A stretch of 64,000 nucleotides of DNA, taken from contig NC_065903.1 of the NCBI RefSeq assembly GCF_905147045.1, positions 1,054,001-1,118,000 on the forward strand, read 5' to 3'. The position numbers and the translations under genes were made by a program. Below the pieces are notes generated by a model, which made no database searches, was not told the origin of the DNA, and saw only the letters and a list, made by a program, of their open reading frames with translations. Shown piece after piece: positions 47,119 to 59,082 of the stretch; positions within the stretch are counted from its first letter, which is position 1, and each line of letters opens with the position of its first letter. Source of the DNA: Nymphalis io. Its lineage: Eukaryota; Arthropoda; Insecta; Lepidoptera; Nymphalidae.

Positions 47119-47565
47119 TAAAAACTTTCACGTAAAAAAACTCGCAATTTCGTCCAAATTTGGAAATTTATATAAAACATTGGTGGCCCTTACTGAAGAA
47201 GCAACAGAAAATAATTATAGCAATTATTTTTAATGAATATTTTAAATAAAACACTTTATACGTTTTTAAATTTAATTCTTTATGTTTGTAAGGTAATTTG
47301 AGCGTTGTTTAAGTAAATAAACTTATATAATGGTTTGTTTCGGCTTTTAATGTGTTTATAATGCATTAACGAATAATGTAGATGTAAATTTGCTTAAATG
47401 AATTGTTTTATCTCAATTATATTTTAAGCTAAGCGCATTTAAATATATTTATGGAGGTATTGTCTTGTTTTTGCATTCTCATTATCATTTTAAATGACAC
47501 GTTTATTTATATTTTAATTGCAAATAACTTTATATTATTAATTGTTACATTAATTTTGGCTTGAT
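47119..47565. other. Intergenic AT-rich DNA
   Basis: Nothing recognised. Confidence 0.4.
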
Positions 47566-48110
47566 AGATATTTTGGCGCGTCTTTTGTATGACCGTCTCG
47601 TTAGCCGTGTCGGCAAACGGCATGACGATTTATTGCTGTCCAGCCGCTCTCTACTTCCATATATGTGCGTTGTATAGAGTTAGTATAAAAACAAATTATG
47701 TTCCAATAACCTTAAGAAAAATCGTATTGGAATATCATAACCACTAAAGTGTCCCCAAAGAAATTGTTCAATATATCAAAAAAATAAAATTAAGTGAAAC
47801 ACGAAAACTCGATCGTACATCGCGAGCCTTATTCGGTACAGCGGCCCGCATAAATGACGCGAAATTGTTTCCGCAAGCCCGTGACAAAAAAGATGTGTCA
47901 CAGTAATAAATCATTCGAGTCGGGTTACTCGATTAAACGAATCGATTGCCGATTCACGATTACACAGATGGAGAGAGAAAAATGTCACTCGACGATGAAC
48001 GTTTTGGCGACTTTTGAAAGCAACGGTTTTTTGTTTCATATTATGAAACGCTACCCGCTATGTTCTAGATGTAATGATAACATTGGAGATGAATTCAGAT
48101 GTTTATCTTA
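47566..48110. promoter_or_regulatory. Candidate cis-regulatory block
   Basis: Two repeat-free, GC-richer stretches (47566-47670 and 47805-48110), with cggcccgcataaatgacgcg, aagatgtgtcacagtaataaatca and ttactcgattaaacgaatcgattg. An 85-codon frame at 47854-48111 shows no domain. Enhancer function is an inference only. Confidence 0.3.
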
Positions 48111-48572
48111 AAATTTAATTATAAATACCACAAATAACGCGTTCTTTTTTCAATTTCGTCAGTCAATCTTTAAGCGATATTTTTTTACATCTGTAATTAT
48201 AAACAATTATTTTTTTTTATTTATCAAGCTTGTAATTATTTCAACGGTACGATTACAGTCAAAGTTATTTCCCGTTTAAATTTCCCGTTGACCAGCAACA
48301 CGATTAAAAGTGCTTTTATTTTTGTTAGTCTATAATTCTTCACAAAAGTTAACTTAGCGTGTAATCTAGGGCAAGATCAATCAATCAATTGGAGCGTCCT
48401 TATACAGAAATATAATTCACAGATATAGATATCACACTTACCGAAATAAACCTGTATCTTTGTCAAAAGAAATATTTGTTTTTTATTAATTAAGAATTGT
48501 TTTGACCGGAAAAGACCATATTATGACCCGATCCCGATTTTATATAGAATCGGTGTTTAGCTGTAGAATATA

Positions 48573-48724
48573 GACGGCCCGTAATCCACCCACTGGGCGA
48601 AGACCTCATATTAAGTAATAGATGTTTTAGAGCTTATTCCACCATTGCGGGTTGTAAATACACATTTGGCGAAATTTCATCCGACACATGCACTTTTCAT
48701 AACGTTGTTTTCCTTCGCCTCTGA
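48573..48724 (-). repeat. SINE family A, degraded copy
   Basis: cactgggcgaagacctcat, agagcttattccaccattgcgggttg and the cataacgttgttttccttcgcc block are clear. The 5' half is replaced by a simple repeat. Confidence 0.75.
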
Positions 48725-48749
48725 AGAGAGAGAGAGAGAGAGAGAGAGA
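48725..48749. repeat. (AG)12 microsatellite
   Basis: A pure AG dinucleotide run directly abutting the truncated SINE A copy. Confidence 0.9.
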
Positions 48750-48879
48750 ATTAATAAATATATAACTACGTGATGGCCGTCATCTCATAAATTAAATTCT
48801 AAATACCAATTATTTGTCTTGTAATTGTATTGTCTTTCGGCTCTTTGCGCTCATTGTTGATATTTTTTAGGGTCAAATA

Positions 48880-49177
48880 CTGGTGGTAGAGCTTTGTGCA
48901 GGCTCGTCTAGGTAGGTACCACCCACTCATCAGATATTCTACCGCAAAACAGCAGTACTTATTATTGTTGTGTTCCGGTTTGAAGGGTGAGTGAGCCAGT
49001 GTAATTAGAGGCACAAGGGACATAAAATCTTAGTTCCCAAGGTTGGTGGCGCATTGGCTATGTAAGCGATGGTTGACATTTCTTACAATGCCAATGTCTA
49101 AGGGCGTTTGGTGACCACTTACCATCAGGTGGCCCATATGCTCGTCCGTCTTCCTATTTTATAAAAAAAAAAAAATT
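48880..49177 (+). repeat. SINE-like family B, full-length reference copy with poly(A)
   Basis: Runs uninterrupted from ctggtggtagagctttgtgcaggctcg to gctcgtccgtcttcctattttat and an A13 tail. TCAAAT at 48873-48878 and 49191-49196 may be the target duplication. The family has no obvious classical A/B boxes, so its RNA origin is unresolved. Confidence 0.92.
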
Positions 49178-51119
49178 ATAAAAAAAAAATTCAAATGCAT
49201 CGTTTATATATATATAACGTTTCTGGTCCTAAAGAACAGAAAAATTGTGGTATTCGAGAAGTTTATTAAAACCAAGTATTGCGTTTCTTAATTTAATCTC
49301 ATTCCGTGTCATGACTGTAAATTGAATGTATGCATTGTAAATAGAAAAATATATGCGTACAATGTTTATTATATAATTGTGTGTATGTTTAATGTAGATT
49401 GATTTTCAACTAACGAAGCGAAACAATATGAAGGCAAATAAAATTTGATAAAAATAAAATACATATAGATTCGAATAAAAAAATACCAAATCAGTTTTAT
49501 ATCGTCTTTGTTAAGGTACTCTTTTTTGCCCATTTTATTTTATTTAATAAAAACCTGAATAAAAAAAATTAATTTGAAAATGATTGAATTGTAAATATTT
49601 AAGTCATATTTCACAACTTATTTCATAACGTTGAACAAAATGAAGCTTACACGATTCACAGTGTAGCTAATAATATTATAATTTCGTCAATTTATCAACA
49701 CGATGTACACACATCTTCGAATATATAAAACGAAAACGTAACAAAATTTACTTGACATAAAGACGATGTTATTCGAAATCTTGAACAGCAACCTATGTCC
49801 CACTGTACATCAAGTAATCAATTACAGAACCATTACTAGAATACAATGGGATGAAAAAAATATCACGTTTTATAAATGATGATCAATTGATATAATTATT
49901 TCGATGACAGCTCAATGCGCTTATTATCACATATTATTAATAGGCATTGCGATCGACTTGAGAATTAAATTTAATTTGACAAGCTTTGTTTTTAATATTT
50001 AAAAGCACTTGTTAGTCTCTTCGAGTAAAAATATATTGAAATTAAATTAATAAATGGAAAACGTATCTTATTAATATAATAAACGAGTATTATAAATTGG
50101 TACGTGGATTATTATGAAGTGTAACAAATATTTTTAAGAAAAACAAAAAAATAACGGTATTTTTATCGAGCGAAGGGAACTCATATTCTACCTTATAAAT
50201 TTGCCACTAGACATAAAAATCAATTAGTAAAAAACAGTGTTTTTTTATATAATTATATTATATATTAGATATAAATATTCAAAAACCTGTAATTCATCAT
50301 TCAGAGACAATAGCTGATAACGAAAAAACATATTACACAACTTACCATACCAAAGTATCAAAAATATAAAAGTACAGTTACAACAAATTCCATTAATATA
50401 CGTTCGACCAACAAAAAAGTAGTAATTCGATTGAACAAGTGAAGACGAGGTATCATTCCAACATATATGGCTGCAACCGAAAATGTCAACTCGTAAATAA
50501 TCGCGATGATAAAATAAAAAGATCAGCTCAATAATTAACCTGGCCAATGCACCCATGAACTGTCTTCATTCTCGAAATATCTTGGCGCGGGGAAAATACA
50601 CAACAAAATTGAGCCATAAATTTTCCACTTAATTTTAAATTGCCGAATCGCTGGGCATTTGCATTACACAGTTGTAATCTGGTTTAAACAAATTCTGTTG
50701 TTGACCGTTTCGTGTCTGTTTTTATACGAACAATCAGTATAGCTTAAAAGTTAATCCAAAAAGAAATAATATTATATCATTTTCTTATTATGAAATATTG
50801 GGTATTAAAGTTATTAAAATATTTTTTTTTAATAATTCACGGCTTAAATATTGAGTCATTCGAGATATATTACATAATTTTATTATTTATGTGTACAAAA
50901 ATCTAAATTATTAAACTCGACTAAATAGAATAAAATACAACAACAACGTAAAATATAATTAAAAATATAATTAAAAAAAATAAGAAACTTGAAATTATAA
51001 TTTAAAAGAAATATTGAAAACAAAAAATGCTTATTGACATAAAAATAATTTATCTCAAAAAAATCGTAAGATACGTCGTAATAGTGTAACAAGAAAACTT
51101 TATTTTTTACATTAACTTA
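49178..51119. other. Intergenic AT-rich DNA
   Basis: No gene recognised. Minus-strand open frames at 50245-50556 and 50883-51092 are AT-driven (Phe/Tyr/Ile/Leu-rich) without domains. Confidence 0.4.
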
Positions 51120-51350
51120 AGCGCATCTATGATAAATTGCTATGTTCATTATATGCCGCGGATACAGCTAAACAATTTTGTTTCCTATGTCAATCACACG
51201 ACTCATTCCGCTTGTGCAATTCGAAATATTACTCATACTCGGGACATTTCCATACATTTGTTTCAGACGCAGGACGTTGCCGTTTGCACCGCGCGAATAT
51301 TCGCTGCAGCGAATTTCCCGCTGCCAGGCCAAACAGCAATCTGCTGTTTT
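51120..51350. promoter_or_regulatory. Candidate cis-regulatory block with overlapping palindromes
   Basis: A repeat-free GC-richer stretch. Two perfect palindromes overlap: GCGAATATTCGC (51293-51304) and ATTCGCTGCAGCGAAT (51299-51314). The three overlapping plus-strand open frames here share no recognisable domain. The role is inferred. Confidence 0.35.
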
Positions 51351-51984
51351 TTTTTTAAAACTCTAATTTACTTTTTGGACTAGACTATACTATGGAATTA
51401 TTTACATATTGTGTTTTTGATTTATATCAAATTAGTTTATTTTAAAATAGCTTAATAGCATAATGATTTTATTATTAGCTTGTGGCTTTTCATCAGATTT
51501 GTTGAAGATGCTCGAATGAAAAATACCTTGTATAATAACAAAAAAACGTCAAATCAAATTAAACGACAACTAATAAAACTGATTACAAATATAATTCATC
51601 CGCGTATCGTCCATCTCAAAAGTGACCTAGAATGCTGATTTATAAGCAATTCACACCAATCTGACGTGGAACTATCAGTAAAACATCAATTAAAGACGGG
51701 GCGTGCGGGCGCCGGTTCGTGACTGCTGTTCGAATGTTTAATAGCTCGAAATCGTGGGAATAGCAGCATAGTGCTACTACTGTGACTTGTAAATGAATTC
51801 GCGGATTTACTGTGATACAGGCTAAAGATATTGTAGCTGAATTTCTTTTGAATCCTCACGGAAAGGCCAGATTCAAATTAAATAAATCTTCTTAGAATTT
51901 ATTTTTGTTATACTTTTTTTTAATTGAAAAATACGTTTCGTTTTAACAAATGCTAATTTCGCAAGCTATATTGGGTCTTGTCCG
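51351..51984. other. Intergenic DNA with a complex block at 51650-51880
   Basis: The 51650-51880 patch (aagacggggcgtgcgggcgccggttcgtgac) is GC-richer and non-repetitive. The remainder is AT-rich. No gene recognised. Confidence 0.35.
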
Positions 51985-52112
51985 GATACTCTCATTTCTG
52001 ATTGTATCCTTCAAATATATTCCTAACATAGCTAACCATAGCATGCTGATTGACCTTGAATTCGTGGACTAGTCCCGCATTTAGTGTCCACGTTTCAGTA
52101 CCATAGATCGGA
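51985..52112 (-). pseudogene. RTE LINE fragment, reverse transcriptase C-terminal region
   Basis: About 130 bases align by eye with 13865-13995 of the large RTE element: tccggatactctcatttctgat, tgaccttgaattcgtggactagtcccgc, gtgtccacgtttc. There are many substitutions and a few indels, so it is an old, dead fragment. Confidence 0.85.
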
Positions 52113-52174
52113 CAAGTAGATCAAGTAGATTTTGAGAATATCAAGTTTAAACAAACTTATCAACTATATGAGTG

Positions 52175-52362
52175 GAGTATATAGCCGAGATGGCCTAATG
52201 GTTAAAACGCGTAAATCTTAACCGATGATCGTGGGTTCAAACCCGGGCAAGCACCACTGAATTATTAACCCGCATTGGAGCAGCGTGGTGGAATAAGCTT
52301 CAAGCTTTCTCCTCAAAAGGGAGCGGAGTCAGCCCAGCAGTGGGACATTTACATTTACTTTA
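52175..52362 (+). repeat. SINE family A, internally deleted copy with 10-bp target duplication
   Basis: An intact head (agccgagatggcctaatgg, gggttcaaacccgggc) joins directly from caccactgaatt to attaacccgcattggagcagcgtgg, skipping about 130 bases of body. TATATGAGTG flanks it at 52165-52174 and 52363-52372. Confidence 0.92.
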
Positions 52363-52789
52363 TATATGAGTGAAGATTGTTTTTGTCAAAATAAATAAAC
52401 AATGAATATTTTGAAATTACATAAATCGACCGTCGAAAAAGGTTTATATAATTTCGTAAATACCTCTTATATCGAGAACCAGTCGCATCATCATGGCATC
52501 TTGTTTCTTAATAAAAAACCGCATGTGACAAGAACTTGTACATCTGTCGCTGTACAAAGATTTTATTTATCGTATAAATTATTTTATTTCATGTTACTTG
52601 TCGATAAACAGAATTTAGTCATACTATCCATGTACATGTTATAAAATGAAGCAAGACACGTTATGAGGAGGGTACTGCTTGTGCTTCACTTAACTCACGC
52701 ATTATATTATATATTGACTACTAACAAAGTTATTATTACAGTGATTATTATTATCAGCCTGTGTCACATTGTTGGACAAAGGTTTATTT
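52363..52789. other. Intergenic DNA
   Basis: The open frame at 52402-52644 shows no domain. A short SINE A 3'-end-like piece (cagcctgtgtcacattgttggacaaagg) lies at about 52756-52783. Confidence 0.4.
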
Positions 52790-52968
52790 TCTTTCCTGAA
52801 CTCTTTCCGGTCGTGTCGGATTGCCGTCCCATCGGCTTATGAGAGTTAAGGAATGAAGGGTGCACCTGTATGCGAATACACTTGTGCACTGTAGTATGTC
52901 ATGCGCAGTTGGCTAATCTCTCTTGAGATTAGGCACCATGGCGGAAATCGGTTAGGAGGATATCATTC
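52790..52968 (+). repeat. Repeat family C, 3' part
   Basis: Shares tgaactctttccggtcgtgtcggattgccgtcccatcggc, ggtgcacctgtatgcgaatacacttgtgcactgtag and cggaaatcggttaggaggat with 27965-28250. Confidence 0.8.
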
Positions 52969-54184
52969 TTCTCTTTCTAGGACTCCCTATTTTCGATATT
53001 ATAATCAATCCATATGGAAGAAGTTCAGATAATCTCGCCACATTCGTCGAGGCCCCCAGCGATATCATAACTCTTATGTACATAATTATTATATAAAATA
53101 AATATATAATCTATTATTAGATATATATAATCTATTATGATTAGTCTTAATTTTAAAGCTAATATTAATAAATAGAATTAAACTTAGCGTAATTTTGAAC
53201 ATTAGGATTCCTTCTGGAATACTGGAAGAACAAAATCAAAAATCCCGTTGAAAACGGTCATGAAATGTCAGAAAGTGATATGCGACACTGACCATAATTA
53301 ATATAACAGTTTAAGAAAACACGCATCAATATAATATATCATCATAAGTTAGTTTTACAAAATAAAAACTAATGCTGATTTATTTAGATCGTTCTTGAAT
53401 AGTAATTGAATTACTATATGATAACGATATTGTATAATTTCGTTTAACGTTGTGCTGTGCGTATTTATTCTTATTTTCCTATTATGACTGTGACTTCTGT
53501 AAGTTATTCCTTATTTTAAAATAAGTACATTTTTGTTTACGTGCTTATATAATTTAATAAAAAGAAAGAAGTATGCCAGTCTTGCCAGTTTTTTTTATTA
53601 ATAATTCCTTAAAAACGGGCCATGCCAGTAGTATATTAAAAAATATATTTTAGTGTAATTGTTTACTCGTAATATAGTTATTCTGTAAATGATTACATAA
53701 TAAATGCATATTGCTATAAAATTAAACTATTAAAGGTAGCGAAGAGGCATTAAATGAAATTGATTTCAAGTTTCATAGTAAGTGTGGTCGTGTCATGACG
53801 TGTGGACGTTTGATAGCATCACTTCACGATTTATGGTTTCAACGATATTGAATATTTCAAATATTATGCTTATCTCACGCTTCAAGCAGTCCGTGGAGAG
53901 TTAGACAAAACCAAGACCATTATATAAGTACAAACTTTAATGATGATTATTTCAACTTTAGACGTTTTATATTGTTCGTGATTTATTATATTATTCATTC
54001 ATAAATATTTATTAAGTACAGTAATAGCTCGTAAATATATTACAACCGTTTAAAGGTTTTTTTTAATGTTGTGATAAATTTTGAGTTTCATTCACCGTGC
54101 CGCTTCACCGTGGATGGCTGGATATCTCATACATTTTTTATTTAAAATACACACTTAAATATTATAAGCGTAACTACAATTATT
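52969..54184. other. Intergenic AT-rich DNA
   Basis: Nothing recognised. Confidence 0.4.
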
Positions 54185-54392
54185 GGTAGGTTGAGACCGC
54201 CATTGCACGCCAGCCCGTTGAAGTAAAGGTTGCAGGTTCAAACCTGGCTTCGGTTTTCGGCAGTAAAAGAAAACATCGAGAAGAAATCTCTGTTGGATGA
54301 ATATCTGTGACAAATGTCGTAAGCCTCCATTAAAATAGCGTGGTGGATTAAGCTCTTTCTCAAAATGAGAAGAGGAATTAACCCAGCAGTAG
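54185..54392 (+). repeat. SINE family A, diverged copy
   Basis: B box caggttcaaacctggc, aaaagaaaacatcgagaag and attaacccagcagtagagt are in family order with a poor A box. Confidence 0.75.
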
Positions 54393-55327
54393 AGTAAACA
54401 GTTAGGCTTTGTGACTTTGCGATTAGGTAAACTTTATTTTTACCTAAGTATTTTTGTAATTCTCTTAATTTCTTTATCAAGTTTTACACGAAACGTAAGA
54501 AGTACTCTATTTTTGATTTTTAAATCATTAATACAATTCAACTTATTTATTTAGAAAAAAATGTTAAGAAACGAGATACTCAGACGAACTTTTGAATCGC
54601 TGTATATTCATACTTACGCATTACGCATACAATTGAAATTTCTATAATAAGCATTAAGATAAGCTACCTATTGAAATTTTTATTATTATTTTCATCGCCG
54701 AAAAGTATGAAGTTAGCTTTATTTGTACGTAAATAATTGCGAATGCATACTTTAAGAAGAATATTTCACTAAATCTTATACAAATATCACTAAATTTCAA
54801 CTTGGTGGTACGATCTGGGTAACTACCACTCAGCTAATATTCCTTAGTTGGCGACACATTGATTGTTATTAAGTCTTCTTATAATTGCAGTATCGGAATC
54901 TATGGGTAAAGGATACTTAACATTAGGGCGTTTATTTGATCTAAAAAAAATCGCCTTAGTCTCCATGGGTAGTAGCGCCTTAACGGTGCTAAGATAAGTG
55001 GATATATCTCCTCATCCGACTGCCTTCCAAATTTAAATTAAAAAAATATAAGCAATTGTATTCGATATTATTACGTTATTATTGTTTTTTTTTTTATACA
55101 CGTTTAAGTTCAATATTTTAAAACGTTACAATTATAAAATCGTTACGTGCAATTTGTAATCGAGCCGGTTCGATTCCCGGATGAAGAATCTTAGCGTGCC
55201 TGCAGGCAATTTGAATGTCCCCGCAAAATTGATTGCCGATCGTCTAATAGAGGTCCTGGGAACTTGGAATTAAGTAATTTCCAAACTTGTTTATATATCC
55301 ACATGTGTGCTAAGAATTTACGGCCTA
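54393..55327. other. Intergenic DNA
   Basis: A B-box-like gccggttcgattcccggat lies at 55165-55183 without a matching tRNA body; it is probably a SINE relic. Nothing else recognised. Confidence 0.4.
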
Positions 55328-55428
55328 ACTTATAAGTGTTGCTTAACTGCTATAAATAATTTTAACACTTAACTCTCTTTCTGTCATTATTTATTTGACA
55401 TTCGAAACAAAAAGACTTGGCCTTGTTT
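55328..55428 (-). repeat. MITE-like repeat family D
   Basis: Starts acttataagtgttgcttaac and contains ctctttctgtcattatttatttgacattcgaaac. This combines both ends of family D; the centre is rearranged relative to 57556-57660. Confidence 0.5.
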
Positions 55429-55451
55429 AGATAATCACCATATCTTAAGTA

Positions 55452-55745
55452 TTTTTTTTTATAGAATAGGAAGGCGGACGAGCATACGGGCCACCTGATG
55501 GTAAGTGGTCACCAAACGCCCTTAGACATTGGCATTGTAAGAAATGTCAACTATCGCTTACATAGCCAATGCGCCACCAACCTTGAGAACTAGGATTTTC
55601 GGTCCCTTGTGCCTGTAATTACACTGGCTCACTCACCCTTCAAACCGAAATACAACAATAACAAGTAGTGCTGTTTTGCGGTAGAATATCTGATGAGTAG
55701 GTGGTACCTATCCAGACGAGCTTGCACAAAGCCCTACCACCAGTA
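55452..55745 (-). repeat. SINE-like family B, full-length copy
   Basis: Poly(T) at the left, then atagaataggaaggcggacgagcat through to cttgcacaaagccctaccaccagtaa. High similarity to 56731 and 48880. Confidence 0.92.
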
Positions 55746-55797
55746 AATTAATATAAATTAATATTCATTAAGACCCTTTAATTAATGAAAGTACAAC

Positions 55798-56066
55798 GTA
55801 ACAGCCTGTAAATGTCCTAATGCTGGGTTAAGGCCTCATCTTCTTGTTGTGGAGATAGAAGCTTATTCCACTAAACTGCAATGCGGCTTGGTGAATACAA
55901 ATATGGCAAAATATTATCACACGACAAATGCAGGCTTCCTCACGATATTTTTCTTTACTAGCACGAGATAAATTATCAGAACTTGAAAATCCAGCCGCGG
56001 TTTTCTAGGATAGAACACGCAAGTAGTTATGAAAATTGTATTCTAGCCATTAAACCATCTCGGCTA
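55798..56066 (-). repeat. SINE family A, diverged full-length copy
   Basis: gtaacagcctgtaaatgtcct to tctagccattaaaccatctcggct, with a degraded B box. Confidence 0.88.
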
Positions 56067-56730
56067 TTTAATTAATTAAACATTACATTCGGTAGTCTTA
56101 CCTTATCAAGCAATAATACTAAAACACTTGCTTCGAATTCCATCAAAAACAAATGATTCCAATAAATGAAATGTTATATTATGAGAATAAAACGTCATAT
56201 GAATGTTGAAATAAAAATTGACAGGCGTGTCGGGTTCAGTTAATGTCGTAAACAAAGAAACGGTTAAAAGAAATCCGGGGGTTTATGCCGAGTTGTGTTA
56301 ATAAAGATAATATTATAAGGTTTATGTAGAATTTTACGTTTATGATGAATATCACGGTGTTTAAATACTACTTAAATTTCTCATTTAAGGCGAAGTGTTC
56401 ACGATACATTTGTTGATAGCTTTAACGTTGTAAGTTGACATGTAACGTTACATTACTATATGATATTAAAATACAAGACAATGTATTAAATAAATTTATT
56501 TATCTTTATTTTACTATTACTTTTATTTCTTTTTTATATCTTTTATTTTAATATTTATTTATTTATGATTCGCCAGTGGTAATCACATCAACAAACACAC
56601 AGTATATTTGTCACAATAAATTTGAATTCAGTTCTATTCTATATATTAAGTATAACTTAAGTTAATTATATAATTCTGTTTTCATTTTAATGTTTATTTA
56701 TTTTACTTTACATCTAGTGCTTCTATACTA
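56067..56730. other. Intergenic AT-rich DNA
   Basis: Nothing recognised. Confidence 0.4.
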
Positions 56731-57030
56731 TTTTTTTTTTTTTTTATAGAATAGGAAGGCGGACGAGCATATGGGCCACCTGATGGTAAGTGGTCACCAA
56801 CGCTCTTAGACATTGGCATTGTAAGAAATGTCAACCATCGCTTACATATTCAATGCGCCACCAACCTTGGGAACTAAGATTTTATGTCCCTTGTGCCTGT
56901 AATTACACTGGCTCACTCACCCTTCAAACCGGAACACAACAATATCAAGTATTGCTGTTTTGCGGTAGAATATCTGATGAGTGGGTGGTACCTACCCAGA
57001 CGAGCTTGCACAAAGCCCTACCACCAGTAG
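56731..57030 (-). repeat. SINE-like family B, full-length copy
   Basis: T15 (minus-strand poly(A)), atagaataggaaggcggacgagcatatgggcc and the complete body to cctaccaccagta. One of the least diverged copies. The plus-strand open frame through it is not a gene. Confidence 0.93.
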
Positions 57031-57555
57031 ATTTTGGTTGTAATGTGTGCTGGTACAAATATTTTTTCTTTATTCCTTACTATATATATACAACTATCTA
57101 TTACGTCATCAAGGCTAAATCATTAACCTTTATTAAATTTGCTATAGAGATCCTGGTACCCGAATAAAAATTGGCATCTGATACCGGTTTTTACCAGAAA
57201 TATATGACGTCGTCAATTATTACATTTATTTGATTTTAAATATCATTAACAAAATGAATATGCGTTACTCAATACATGATTATATAAATGATAACAAAAC
57301 GTAAGTGTATTTGTTGGAAAAATAATTTAATTAATTGACAATTCAAAAGTTCTTATATATTTAGATTTTGAGTAGCGGATATTAACCGGTGATAATATAA
57401 AACACGATCTTACTTCGCCTTAAAAACTTCGTCCCTCACTAAAGAGATCGCATGATGTCTTCGAGTGCCTCGTAAAGTAATTTTTATAATGAAAACATGA
57501 AATACGAATAAAACCTTTAATCTCATCATTTTATATATTACACATATTATACGGA

Positions 57556-57660
57556 GCTACTTATAAATGTTGCTTATTCATTTGTTAAACAATGCTGTGT
57601 CTTCTTCTTTCAAATGTCAAGTCAATAAAGACAGAAAGAGCGAAATCAATGTTTAATTAA
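57556..57660 (-). repeat. MITE-like repeat family D
   Basis: The inverted counterpart of 4485-4620: acttataaatgttgctta, gttaaacaatgctgtgtcttcttctttcaaatgtcaag, gacagaaagagcg. Confidence 0.6.
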
Positions 57661-58191
57661 AAAGCCGCTATATTATTTATGGTTTTTAATTTAAGTAGCT
57701 GTTATCTATCTATATATTTTTAAGAAATTTCAAGTAATATCAACATATAAATAAAAAGTATGTAGTATACGCGTCACGAACACATGAAAGAGTAGAGAGT
57801 GGCGAAGCGATCATGACGGCGTAAGAATCAACATTTTTAGGCACGGCAATGTTAACGCTGCAATTTTTCAAACTTCAGGCTGTTGAGAATTTTTTAGAAA
57901 ATCCCTATGAAATCTTATTGGTCCGATCCAGGGCTAGAGACCAGGACCTCACTATCTGCAGCCTTATTATCATGTTACTAGATCAACGAATCAATCACTT
58001 TTTATACATGTTATGTGGTTTTTTCGCCAATGATAAAAATTTCGTTCTGAATACAAGAGCTTATTACAATATTTGTGTATCTAGGCTAGGCTCAATCAAT
58101 CCTTCATATATATATATATAATCCTTCATATATATGTAAAATAATCTAAAAGAAAGGGTGAAGGCCTTAGCTCAGCAGCTTCTTTAGATCA
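57661..58191. other. Intergenic DNA
   Basis: A tandem pair of 'aatccttcatatatat' lies at 58097-58136. A SINE A 3'-end scrap (aaggccttagctcagcag) lies at 58161-58178. The open frame at 57849-58121 has no recognised domain. Confidence 0.4.
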
Positions 58192-58493
58192 TTTTTTTTA
58201 TAGAATAGGTAAGCGGACGATAGTGGCATATGGGCCACCTGATCGTAAGTAGTCACCAACGGCCATAGACATTGGCATTGTAAGAAATGTTAATTATCGT
58301 TTATATCGCCAATGCGCCACAACCTTGGGACCTAAGATGTTATATCCCTTGTTCCTGTGAATACACCCACTTAGGCAAGTGGGTGGTTGAAGCCGGAACA
58401 CAACAATACCAAGTACTGCGGTTTTTCGGTAAAATATCTGATGAGTGGGTAGTACCTATCCAGGTGAGCTTGCACAAAGCCCTACCACCAGTA
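58192..58493 (-). repeat. SINE-like family B, full-length copy with altered centre
   Basis: Poly(T), ataggtaagcggacg and the 3' blocks are normal. The central 'ctcactcacccttc' region is replaced by cacccacttaggcaagtgggtgg, a small inverted repeat. Confidence 0.9.
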
Positions 58494-58884
58494 ATTATAA
58501 ATCAAACATTATTAAGTTCTCATTTTGTTTTAGTGTTATTATAATTATGTCTAGAAGTCCAGATGAACTAATTGAAAATTCATTCACGTGAGCAACTTGG
58601 CGCCGCGGATCGTGGACCGAATTTCGAAAGACGAGCGGCATAAATGGCCTTAGATGTAAATTAGAATTTAGATCGATTCCACTATTACAATTTAGTATAA
58701 ACATTTCATTATTTGTTAAGAAACCAGGTAGAGTTGTATATTTGTATAACGTTATATCAGGCAAATTGTCTGCGTGTTTGTAATGTACAACCAATAATTT
58801 ATTTGGGTTGAATTTCGTTTAGTATTTGCATTTAGTTTGATAGACTATGATATTGACTATAAGTAACTCTTATTTATAACAAAG

Positions 58885-59082
58885 GTAAAGACGGACAGGT
58901 AAATGGACCACCTGGTGCTAAGTCACCATTGCTCGTAGATATCAGCAATGTTAGAAATTTGAACGGTTATCATCGTCAATACCAACCACCAACCTTGAGA
59001 ACTGAGGTGGTGTGTACTTGATGCCTGTAGTTACATTGGCTCACTCACCCTCCAAAAAAGAACACACACAACAATATAAAAA
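58885..59082 (-). repeat. SINE-like family B, degraded copy
   Basis: aagacggacaggtaaatggaccacctgg, accaccaaccttgagaactgagg and gcctgtagttacattggctcactcaccctcc are family B blocks. Confidence 0.85.

Noticed and set aside
55165..55183. B-box-like gccggttcgattcccggat
   Set aside because: No acceptor stem or A box at the right distance, so not a tRNA gene.
56790..57167. 125-residue plus-strand frame
   Set aside because: Lies mostly on a SINE B copy. The related frames at 58287-58544 and 36244-36438 are also repeat-derived.
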